The translations under genes were made by a program, and so were the position numbers. From Campylorhamphus procurvoides (Eukaryota > Chordata > Aves > Passeriformes > Dendrocolaptidae), in NCBI GenBank assembly GCA_013396655.1, contig WBMV01003161.1:3656059-3720058 (forward strand): a DNA stretch of 64,000 nt, written 5' to 3'. Position 1 is the first letter of the stretch; every line of letters begins with the position of its first letter. Below are positions 13,035-23,780 of this stretch, piece by piece. Below the pieces are notes generated by a model. The model was not told the origin of the DNA and did not search any database. It saw only the letters and a list, made by a program, of their open reading frames with translations.

Positions 13035-13042
13035 GGGCGGGG
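13035..13042 (+). promoter_or_regulatory. GC box (Sp/KLF site)
   Basis: GGGCGGGG on the plus strand, about 30 bases upstream of the minus-strand ATG and between it and the AATGG array. It fits a TATA-less CpG-island promoter, but such words are common in GC-rich DNA. Confidence 0.5.
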
Positions 13043-13058
13043 AGGGACGGGAGGGCAG

Positions 13059-13105
13059 GGAATGGAATGGAATGGAATGGAATGGAATGGAATGGAATGG
13101 AATGG
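13059..13105. repeat. (AATGG)9 pentanucleotide array in the promoter
   Basis: A GG followed by nine perfect AATGG units. It lies 52-98 bases upstream of the minus-strand ATG, so in the 5' UTR or core promoter. On the gene's strand it reads as repeated CATTCC, the core of the MCAT/TEAD site, and on the other strand as GGAA, the ETS core. The unit is the same pentamer as human satellite II/III DNA. The perfect copies suggest recent expansion. Regulatory action is inferred. Confidence 0.95.
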
Positions 13106-13292
13106 GTGTATTTGTGTGTCTTGGGAGGAAAGGGCGAGGGGAAGGCACCCCACCGATGTACGCAAGGGGGGTATCAGTACGGGCCAGGCTGTGCTCGGGG
13201 GTGCCCGGCAACAGGGCGAGAGGAATGGGCAGGAACTGGTGCCCAGGAGGCTCCACCCGAGCAGGAGGTAAAACCTCAGTCCTGTGCAGTGA

Positions 13293-13455
13293 TCGAGCAC
13301 TGGAACAGACCCGGAGGGACGTGGAGCCTCCCACAGTGGGGGTATTCCAGAACCGCCTGGGCACAGTCCTGTGCCATGTGCTGGGAGGGCCCTGGATGAG
13401 CAGGGAGCCTGGGAAAGGTGGCCCAGTGTGGTTCCTTCCATTCTGGGATCCTGTG
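13293..13455 (+). mobile_element. CR1 LINE fragment, end of ORF2 and 3' end
   Basis: Plus-strand text follows the CR1 3' segment closely: GAGCACTGGAACAG, then TGGAGCCTCCCACAGTGG, GTATTCCAGAACCGCCTGG, CCTGTGCCATGTGCT, and finally a degenerate TGGTTCCTTCCATTCTGGG tail. The GAGCACTGGAAC part is the C-terminal coding tail of ORF2 (EHWNR). It is truncated at its 5' side, as most CR1 copies are. It lies about 290 bases upstream of the predicted start codon, antisense to the host gene. Confidence 0.85.
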
Positions 13456-13502
13456 GAGGCACATCTGGGGTGCCAGAGTGGGATCACAGCGGGAACCAGC
13501 TC

Positions 13503-13669
13503 TGTGGGAAGGCTGGGAATGCTGAGGGCAGGGACGTGTGGGGAGGCTGGGAATGATGAGGGCAGGGATGTGTGGGAAGGCTGGGAATGATAGGGCAGGG
13601 AATGTATGGAAAGGCTGGGAATAATGAGGGCAGCGATGTGTGGAGGGGCTGGGAACCATGAGGTGACAG
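13503..13669. repeat. 34-bp minisatellite, nearly five copies
   Basis: Units begin at 13503, 13537, 13571, 13605 and 13639. The first four are 34 bases long and the last is about 31 and more diverged. The core is TGTGGGAAGGCTGGGAATGA followed by TGAGGGCAGGGATG. Differences are mostly point changes, with compensating small indels in unit 3. It starts about 50 bases beyond the CR1 tail at 13455. On the plus strand it is G-rich, with repeated GGG runs that might fold into a quadruplex. Confidence 0.9.
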
Positions 13670-13871
13670 CCTTGAACTGCTGGAGGCTGCCTTGTGACTT
13701 CTCTTTTCATGACTAAAAGGTCTTTCGGTTTCCATTAGGAGATATCAAATTAGCCCAAGATAATAAACCCTAATAAGGCCTGCTGGTATCCAGCTGACTC
13801 TTTGCAGGCGTTTTAATTTGAAGTCCACAAAATGCCTCTGTTTGTTCTTCATCCACTGGTAAAATGTCAGC

Positions 13872-14083
13872 CAGGTTGGACATTGGGAGGAATTTCTTCA
13901 CAGAAAGGGTTGTCAAGTATCGGAGTGGGCTGCCCAGGGGGGTGGTGGAGTCACCATGCCAAAGGTGTTCATGGAGAGCGTAAAGGTGGCACTTAGTGCC
14001 ATGCTCTGGTTAACAAGGGGATGTTTGGTCAAAGGTTGGACTGGGTGATCTCGGAGGTTTTCCCAACTTAAAATGATTCTGTG
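13872..14083 (+). mobile_element. CR1 LINE 3' end
   Basis: Plus-strand match to the CR1 3' region: AGGTTGGACATTGGGAGGAA, TTCTTCACAGAAAGGGT, GTGGCACTTAGTGCCATG, GGTCAAAGGTTGGACTGGGT, GATCTCGGAGGTTTTCCCAAC, and the terminal AAATGATTCTGTG, the element's characteristic ATTCTGTG end. It is of a different subfamily from the copy at 13293, judging by the GTGGCACTTAGTGCC segment. 5' truncated and non-coding. Confidence 0.88.
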
Positions 14084-17000
14084 AAAACCTGTTCGTTAAT
14101 GCCAAACCTGAGACAGTGGATTCACCTGGGGAAGTGCTCCAGGCCAGAGCTCTGACAGCTCATGACTCAGCACATGGATATAAAATCTAACATTGGAATT
14201 CCCAGTACAAGCAGAGGTTTCATGGAAGTGAGTCCCAGAAGCCAGACCTGTGGAAATTGTTCCATCCATCAGGAATGACTTAAGGGCTGGTGTGGACACA
14301 AGTGTATTATGTGTATAATCTGAATCAAGCTCAAGAATCAAATGGCCTGATCTTTGCAGATACAATCTCTGTGACTCCCCTGAACTCTTCTGTATCTGGT
14401 TATGGTTAAAGCACACTTTGGGTAATCTGCCTGTAAGTAATGGAGAATTAACTTTAAACAGCTCACTCAAATTGTCCATTAATAATCATCGTTTGAAAAA
14501 AACCCCAATTGCTAAAATTGAACAGCAGATGAGATACCCTTGCAATTTTACCACAGTTCATATTAAATTCACCTACATGGAAGCATGCAGTTAATATTAT
14601 ATGGAGGCATTAGTTTTGCTGAACATTATTTATTCAGTGGTTCATGATGAAATAGTTGTGAAAACAAAAAACAGTCAAATCCCCATCTTCTAGTTCAGGT
14701 TATGAGTGGAAACAAAGGGGAATGCTCCTGTCAGTGCTTAGAACTTACACTCCCAAATGTATTTTTTAAAAAATCAGGACTCCCTTGCTAGAATTTAATA
14801 AGTAAATAAATTACACTTCCATTAGAAAAAAAATACACAATTTCATAAAAACTGAGGTGCCAGAAAAACCTAAAATTGAACACCTTTGTCTTTGTCATGA
14901 CAATTTAAGTAACATAATATATTTCAATAAAAAATCTGAAGATGCAGCTTTCTGATAGCATTGAACAATAATGTCTGGTACCCAGTATTAGCCCAGGTAT
15001 TACTGTGTGTCTGTTCTTTCAGAATATTATATACTGACTTTGGTATTATGATGGAGGAACTATAATTTCATTTTTACTTTCCTGACTGCGGCTCAGTAAG
15101 CACAGAGTTCCCTATTCATACAGACTATTATGGCTGTTGGCATTAGGTTCATATATATATAATAGGTATATAAGCTTTCAGATAATGTGTGTGAATGGCA
15201 TGCAAGGCTATCATTTAATGCTATGAGGAGCACTTTCACTGCATAATATAAATAGTGGAGAACTTTCTTTATTTTTATTGTTTAGATTTAGTGAAAAAAA
15301 CAATGCAGATGTACAGTGTGGGTTGGCCACCAAGACATGATTTTTTTTTTTTATCTCTAGAGTAGAAGATATCTGACCTCTAAAGGAGAAAAGGTACAGA
15401 GATTCATTGTCTTCACATCCAGTTTCCTTCTAGGTATGTGTAAAGCACAGAAAATTTAGATAGAACAGGTCTCTAAGGCAATTAGAGAAAACAAGAGCCA
15501 GCATTGCTGGAACATGGGGTACAAGGATATGTGTGTGTGAGAGAGGGGAGACACACATCATGAATTATTGTTAGGGAACACACTTGGAATGCAGGAATTG
15601 GGAAACAGCTAAGGAGTAGTCTCAACACATTATCCTCACAAATAAAGAGGGAAGTGAAATGCAAAATAAAAAAGGGTAGAGGGAGAAGCTGATTTCAAAG
15701 AACATTCCTTCTGGGTTTCCTTCCTGAAACCCTGCATGGATATGCAGCATTTGAGAGTGCTGCCTTTCTCCTCTCTTTCCCAGGATGCATAAAAGACTAG
15801 ATTGGTCTACTTAATGCAAAACAACCAGCAATGTTTTTGCAATTAGATTTAAAAAACCATTGAGTAAGGTTTATACCTCTTAAGAACTTATCCTTAAGGC
15901 TAAATAGTTAATAGTGTTCAAATGAAAACATTTAAAGATTAAAAAAGTCACCTTACCACAGGTAAAGCACAATTCTAAGTGTTTTTGCATTTCTTCTTCA
16001 TTGTGACAGTACTTGTTAACAATGACATTGTATATTCATTTCCTTATCTGTGCAGATTACTTCCCAAACCAACATTTGCAGAAGGTGGATGTCTCACCCA
16101 GCATGTGGATGGTGTATTCAGCCATTGAGGAAGGTTGTTTATCCTTAACTTTTCATTTAACCATAAACCCATTGAACAAACACAAACCCATTATAGCTAG
16201 CAGAGCTGAATGGAGCTTTTTTTCTTAATAATTTTTCCTGGGTAACATATCTGAGTTCACAATGATACATATGAGGAATAAAACCATTATTACAGTAATG
16301 AAGTAGGAATCATTTATGTTTTTGTGGATAGGATGCTCTTCTGATTTGGACTCAAAGAGAATTGGGCCAAATACATGGGGTTTTATTCATATGATTAGTC
16401 TTAGAGCTGCAGCAGAGCAACTGTGAGTCAGATGAGCCCTCACACTTCCACAACCACTGATAAAATGGTTGCTCTAGTCCGGTCTTGATGGGTTGTAGCC
16501 TCCTTTCAGAGAACTGTAACCAGTGGGCTGGAAGGCATTTCATCATCTGCATATTACCTTGTAATTATTCTTGTGTCAACTATGGAGCTTGAGCTTTGCA
16601 TTCCCACAGATTTTGCAGTGAATAACTTAATCTGTATGTGAAAGATACACCACACACAGCATTCCCAAGAATAGTGCATGAGGGTATTAAACCTGCAACA
16701 AACTCACTAAAGTAGCCCTACTGTAGGTGAGTGAGGAACAGGAACCAAGACCCCAGACTGTCTTACAGTGTCATTACAGACAGGAATCCTGATGCACAGG
16801 TCCCTCTCACATTATGATGCTGTCTCAGCCCCGCACTGTTCTCATTCCTTTTCTCTGTTCATGTCTCCTTGTCTTCAAATGTAAACCAAAAAAGAAATGT
16901 ATGTGGGTGGAGGAAGGGTAACAAAAGATTAAAATAACAATGTTCAAGTCTACAAAGAAAGTTGAAAATAAGGAGTGAAAAATAGCATATTAGAATTGTG

Positions 17001-20000
17001 AATTACCTCCCAGGTCACAAAGTTCAGTCATTGCAAACAGCCCCAAAATTTCCATTCATTAAAAAAAATGTTTTAATATAATGGAAGGAGTTCTGAAAGC
17101 AAACAGGATGGGGGGGTTTTTGGCTAGGTAGGATCAAATGTCCTGGTTGCACTGTCTTAGTAAACATATGAGCTCTATGTACTGCTGCATCATCAAAGTA
17201 TTTATGTAAATATCAGTTTGCCCTTTTCATGTTCAAATTGCCTGTCCTTCTGTACAGAGTGGGACTTGTATGTGGCTCAGAACAAAAGAATCAAGTCAAG
17301 CTTTGAAACAATCTTTCCATCTTCTGCTTGATGCTATGGGAAGCCAAGGTGCTGCATTCTAACGCTGTGTGATACCTTTGACATGTACTTGAAGCTAAGA
17401 ATTGAAAAGTGTCTAAACCAGGGAAGATTTTAAATAATAAGTAGTGGAATAACAAACTTTTAAAAGATTTATAGCTAGTGACTTAATACCAAGGCGAGCA
17501 ATATAAACAATAATGCTCCACCTTTTTTGACTACTAACCATATGACTGTTTATAAAGGAAAATTTCATTAATTATGGCATAAATTAATTGGCTGAAAACA
17601 GTAGAAGTGATTCATCAATATCCAGGAGAGGTACTGCTACCTTTTGCCTGTGGCCTGCCATATAATGAGGCATACGGGGGAGTTCAGGTTTGTCAGCAGA
17701 GATAGACTATAGGTCTATAACACTCAGTTCCAACAATGCTCAGACCCCTGATATTGTGGGTAGAAAGACAATTTTATTGAACTTCTGTCAGAGACAATAT
17801 AGGACTGAATACAAAAAGTGTAAAGATCTGAGCTGCAGGATACACTGGAAGCAAACAACCTCTCAGAGGCTGGACCTCTTTGATAAGATGTGACTATATC
17901 CTCACAAAGACTTTGAAGTCTCTAAAAAATACAGACAATCTAAAGTCAGGAAAGAAATGTCTAACGGTCTGCAAAATAAAAGCTAAAGTTACTGGGGGGA
18001 AGGAATAGAGGTTAGAACAGCAGCAAAACAGTGACATCATGAAAGGTCAGGCTCTGTCTTGTGTGTTGAGCAGGGCAGCTTATTATGTAGGTATATTCTA
18101 AAAAGAAACCCTGATTCATTAAATATGAAGCAAAATCTTGATCAATAATATTCTGTACAATATATTTAAAACATATTTAACTGCAACACATTATGTTTAA
18201 AAGCATTTTTAGCAGCAAGCTATGTAGAATGTAAAGGCAGGTTCCCAGATGATGAAGAGCTTGCCCAGGCAGTCTGATGTGGAATGTCCCGCACTCAAGA
18301 GCACGTGCTGACTGATGGGAATCTCCATGAGTGTTGTGCAGTAAATCTCATTAATTCTTTCACAGCAGGGCTGCAGTTCCCATATGAAAGAATAAAGGCA
18401 AGATGTTGCTGCCTTAAGAGGAATTTTTGGATGCTGATAGAACAAGCTTTCTTATGTGGGGTTGTGTGTGTCCTGCAAACAGGTGAGCGTTTTCCAGGAA
18501 TGAAACCTGGATACTGCTTGAGACTGTAGAAGGCTGTAGCTGAAAAAGAATTGCTTGCCTTCACCAAAAGGAAGCTGGGCAAATCAGGAAAGATATAGGT
18601 GTTCACATCACATCTAATCCAAGTTTTAATTCACAGGTTGCAGATTACCTTATAGCATGTTGCCCCAACCTGTTACAGGGCTTGAAATTGTCTATTGTAA
18701 TTAATTTCCAAACCAGTAGGGTGAAAGGACTGCTAATATGAAACAGGTAATTTTTTCCTGATGAATTTTATGGATTGCAGAGGGAGAGAAATTGATTTTT
18801 CTGCTGAGTGAAGTATTGATTTAAAAGTAGCTTTCGATGCTACCTAGTTTGGGGTCACAGGGTACTATTTCAGTGGATTTTGAAGATTGCTTGCTGTGTT
18901 TTCCTATTTCAATAAAACCTTTTGGCACTGGCAGGTTTCACTTTCATTACAATTGGTTGGACACCAGTAAGTGGTTCAGTGATCATGGAAGTTTATGAAA
19001 CCCATAAACTTTCTGAACAGCCTAACAAAGAAGTGCAGCACTGTGTGAAAAATCTTGTCTGAAAGCCCAGATGCACCACCAGGGGAAACTGAACAGCCTA
19101 AACATAAAGCAGGGTAACAGCAGTTACTATGGTGGTTGGTGCATATGCTCACTGCTTTGTTGTCTAGATGGCATAGCTGGACATGTCCAAGTATGTAACA
19201 TAAAGGAGGATTTTTCGCCTTAGCTGGTGACAAGAGCAGTTACAGCTGATGGAGCTGTGCTGTCCCCAGTCACAACTGCAGGCAGACTGCATCACTGATG
19301 CCCTGGAAGGTCTCAGTGCCTCGGTGAGGTCTTGGAATAGCACTTGTTTATAAAGAGTAACTCTTGGTCTTGTAGCTGGAACCATGCAGAGACCCAGAAT
19401 GTGCCACACGCTGTGCTGTGCTGTCTGGAACACTCTGTGTGCCAGTGTCAGACACAGTGCACGCTATTCTGGGTTACTGGGTGTCCTGCATCAGTTTGCC
19501 ATTCAACCATTTATCATCTCACTACCTCTCTGTACTGTTAATTCCCTCCCAGTTTACACCTCTATCCATTTCTTCTAACAGCATTTGGTGTTTCTTATTC
19601 TTTGTATTTTAGACATTAAGTAATTTAATTTTTACCTTTTTTTTCCTGCACTGTCCTCATGCCATCCACTAGTGGACATTGTCATCAAGCCTTGCAGGGC
19701 TGACAGTGAGAAAACATACATGTCAAACATGAGCTCTCCCAAAGTGCCTCTATATAAAAAGGCCAAAGTTTGTAAATATTTTCTGGATTTGATGTGTGTT
19801 TTGATGTGGGCTCAGCTCTGAGCAGAAAAAGAATATCTACAAATGCAACCACGCAGATGAGGCTGTGGTGATTTGTTTTGTAGACTGTTCCCTTTGGAAT
19901 AAAACTACCACTAAATAACAATTTTCCTGCATATGGTACTGGAAAGGGGTGTTTCCAGGTGTCTGTCTTGCTAGATAATGTATGACTTACCTGATAATAT

Positions 20001-22362
20001 ATCAATTGCTAAAAAACAAATGTGCGGTGAAAATGTAAGTTTCTGGAGAGGAAATAGACTGTGACTGTTTCTGCAGATCCCTTCCAAAGACATGCAGAGA
20101 ACCTTTAGGAGCCTGATGGAAATGTTAAATTTAATTGAATAAGAACTGACCATAGTGGACTGTAAATAGTTTCCTGACCAGATAGCCTAAATACTTAACC
20201 AGAATTCCTACTACATTTGCAAGCATCACCTCCTCTGCACAGAGGGTTGTAAATAAGCTGCATTAGTATTTGCTGTTGGAATGATGTTTGCAAGTTTTAT
20301 GGAAATTCAAGGAGAAAATGGGCAAAAAGCAAAGTTTGTAGCCTCAGGGGGCAATATCTAAATGAACAGATGAGCAGGGAGGGTAAAGCTTCATGGTTGC
20401 TTTCTATATAGATGCGTTTTATTCAATAAAAGAAGCCATATCATTTACTGACTTCATTTTGGTAAAACTTTTTTAGCCTGTAAGCAGAATAACTCCAAAA
20501 TGTTTTGCTTATGAAGTTTGTTACAATCTGTAATAAAAAAATATACATACAACTAACTAACTTCATAAACTCTTGGATATGGACATACAGAAATCACCTC
20601 ACCTTCAAATCTTATCCGTGTGTACACATTTACTCTGCAGTTTTTTCATGCATTGGGAAATAATAATACAAAGCTTTTTTCTACTAGTGGAGCTAGGAGG
20701 AATCAAAAAGAACTTCCCTGTGACGTATCTCTTTAATAGCTTCTACAAAAGTATGTAGGAATTACCATATTTTAATTAATATGCATTTGTTAAACAGATC
20801 AAAATGGGAATGCTTTAACCATCAGCTTGGCTGTATCGGAGCCTAAAAAATTACTCTTTTGCATTCTGCGTCACAAAGGAAATTGGAATAAAATTTTTCC
20901 AAGCAACTGAGAGTTCCAGTATCCCTCTGATTTAGTACAGCAGCATTTGCAAGCTTAGCTGTTAAAATTAGCACTATCAGGAATAGCTTCTGCTCTGTGT
21001 ATTGTTTTTCCTTAATAAATGTTTTTTGGTGGTCTTGTTTCTGTAGGAAAGTTGGGAATGTTTTAGTGCATGCAAGCAAGTCTACAATCAAAATTCTACC
21101 CCAATGGGTATTTTTATACCCCCAGCTTGTGCTTCAGATAATGCTGAATTTTGTCTTAAATAGAAAACCAGTGAAGTCCAATTCATTGACAACAACTGCC
21201 GTAGGAGGTATGTGATTTGTTTTGAGAGTCATTTAGGCTCAAAATGGGTACTGTAAGAAAAATTCAGGGAAACAACAGAAAATCCACATGGACAGCTCAT
21301 TTAATGGCTATGATGATTTTATGTTTAAAATTTAGTTATTACATATCTTAAGTGTAGTATTCTGAGAAAATTACTCTTATTCACTTTAGATTTAGATTAT
21401 TTAGGCTTTTAATGTATTTAATGAGTGTTGAGCTATATACTGAAGTGAATCCCTTTGTTACTCAAGGCTCCATGTGGCTTATTTGATGGAATTCAGAGTA
21501 GGATTCATGACAAATAATAGAGTTTGAAGGCATAAGTGCTGAGAGTAAACTTTCTTATCTCTGCTGGTTTCTGGGAACACAATTATTACAGTGTGTGTGG
21601 CACATGGTTCAGTTCCCTACAAAGGATTGAACTTACTAATACTAATCATCCTGCAGGCATTAATACAAGTGCATAATGTAAGCACATTGAAGTCAGGAAG
21701 TGTTGTTTATAACAAAGAATTTAAAATAATGTCAATATTTCCAGTGAATACTCCTCCAAATTCTAGGAGAATTTATATCTATGTAAGAATTTGTGTTTCC
21801 TGCAATAATTGTATATAATATTGCCAGCCAGGAAAGAACAACAATAATGTATGCCTTGTATGACACATGCCATGTTTCAGCTGAAAACACAACTATTGCC
21901 ACTCTATAAAGCAGAAAATTATTACAATTAATTCATTACTTCAGAACAACAAATAACTGAGGAATTTGCAAAATACATCAGTCTTCTGTGAAGATGAGGA
22001 GACTTTGTTAGGCAGTAATTGTTGTGAATTAATCATTTAGCTTTAATGCTAAGTATGATGTTGTGATACGGCATATAAATATGAGCTCCAGTCAACAAAC
22101 AGACAATGAATAGGCTTGAGAAGGGATTTGCCTCCTGTCCAGAGCTCCTGGAGAATAGCAATGAGTTTTTATTTTAACCCTCCCCTCTCAATGGAAGGAG
22201 CAGTTTGGTGCATGCTGTCTTATACCAGAAGCTCAGACTTGAGCAGTGACACTCTGCCTGATGCAAACTTGTCACCACTGTGTCCTGCACAAGTCTCTTA
22301 TTCTTTCTAGGCCACTGGAAGTAAGAAGTCAAAGATTTCTGGCACCAGTTAAAGCACAAAAG

Positions 22363-22410
22363 ATATGTGTACATATATTTTGTGTGTGTGTGTGCAGGTA
22401 CATATATGTG
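22363..22410. repeat. Compound microsatellite, (TG)7 flanked by ACATATAT words
   Basis: (TG)7 at 22381-22394 is bordered on the left by GTGTACATATATTT and on the right by GTACATATATGTG. It forms an alternating purine-pyrimidine patch of nearly 50 bases. Only the TG run is perfect. Confidence 0.85.
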
Positions 22411-23629
22411 CAATGGAGACCTTTACTGGTAGAAGATTTATATTAAAATATATGTTAAGTATTATGTAAGATCTTTCTTCAACTGTTTTTTGTAATATCC
22501 TGCAATATTTTCCTTCGTATTTCCTTTCTTTTTCCTCCTGCTTATTCAAAATGATGAGGAAGTTGATGATGTACAGATTAATTGCATATAGCACATATAG
22601 ATCAAACAGCATAGAATTGTTAACATAGCTCAGTCGAGCCTTGTTGCATTTGTGCTGTCAGTCTGCACAGGTCTGTCTTAATAACCTGAGAGATGTTGAG
22701 AGAGTGAGAATCAGCTCCATAAAATTCCACCCAAATGAGAAAATCAGTCCTGGATGAATGGTGAGTACAGACCATCAGAAATCATTTTTCTTGATGAGCA
22801 GATGGAGAAATGTGTTTTTGAAGGCAGGTTGTTAAGTTTTTGAAAGGCAACTATCAGAGGTCATTTCAGCCTTTGCTGATTATCTCTTAGGCTGTAGCTA
22901 ATCCTAAATGGCAAGTTCAGAAGTCTCCTATGTACAGCTGTGGTCTGCAGAGAGAAAGGTGTTTATTATAGGTGAAGGTTGAAGAAAAGAGGCAAAGTCA
23001 AAGTCCACAAACAGGAGAATCCTTCCTTTTAGGACACCATGCCTATTTGTGAACAGAAAACCAGGGATTGTTTCATGTTGTATGGCCTTTTTGCTCCCTT
23101 GTCTGTATGGAACCAAACCAGACAGCATGTTCGTCATGCAATTTTTGCTCATTCTGTTTGTGTATCTAAAATACTCCATCATTCTCCAAGAAGATAAGAT
23201 GCTCTGCAACTTAAAAAAAGAAACAAAACAAATCAAAACCAAAATCAAAAACAAAAGGAGGCAGCAAGAGCATGCAGAAATTGTCTTTCCAGTCAAAAGG
23301 CATTAGCAGCATGTCCTTATCTCTGTGATGTATTTCAAAGCCACCAAGCAGAGATGAAGTAAAAGCTCTCAGCGAGGTTTGGTATTAAATTATTTTGTCT
23401 CGTTTCTTTCCTTATCTGCTTAAAAGTACAGTAGTCACATGTGACAACTGTCCTTTAGAGACAAGGATGCCATCCCAACTTCATCCAGCTCATCTATCAC
23501 TTCATGTTCATGGCATCCCAAGGCACGTGGGCTGCAGGATTGCTGAGACTTCTGCTCAGACACTGCAGTGACACCTGAACAACCATCCAGTCTTAAGCAA
23601 TTCCTCTCATTTGTTGAAGTGAGCTGAAA

Positions 23630-23780
23630 TTTTCATCAGGGAGCTATTGCTTCTCATTTATAAAGAAAAACATCAGCTATTATGGTAATAATACAGAAAG
23701 CCTCATTAATTACAGCACACAATGAAGAATAAAGCAAGTGTAAAGAAGCCAAGCAGATGGTGCATTATAAACAGACTTTT
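23630..23780. other. Candidate conserved non-coding element
   Basis: Dense TAAT/ATTA and TTTATAAAG words (ATTATGGTAATAATAC, CTCATTAATTACAGC, GTGCATTATAAAC) occur in complex sequence without repeat structure. It resembles vertebrate developmental enhancers, but nothing in a single sequence proves this. Confidence 0.2.

Larger units (their letters stand above)
12540..13060. promoter_or_regulatory. CpG-rich island promoter of the minus-strand gene
   Basis: GC content and CpG frequency rise abruptly here (for example the dense CG steps in 12590-12680 and 12790-13010) and fall away on both sides. In vertebrates such islands mark constitutive promoters. It overlaps a minus-strand ATG in strong context, exon 1 and a splice donor, so it is read as the promoter, 5' UTR and first-exon region of that gene. 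I see no TATA box at a sensible distance; a GC box and a YY1-type motif are present. It is the only strong CpG cluster in the window. The transcription start cannot be placed exactly, nor can divergent transcription to the right be excluded. Confidence 0.85.

Noticed and set aside
12834..13487. Long minus-strand open frame (217 codons) across the CpG island
   Set aside because: It contains the real first exon, but the upstream part is CR1 tail plus the AATGG array and the downstream part is intron after a good donor. GC-rich DNA simply lacks stops.
12908..13590. Plus-strand open frames of 163 and 172 codons with MEWNG repeats
   Set aside because: They are translations of the AATGG array, CR1 antisense frames and the minisatellite, with no domain.
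13276..13735. Proline/histidine/serine-rich minus-strand frames of 83 and 144 codons
   Set aside because: They are translations of the 34-bp minisatellite and the CR1 tail.
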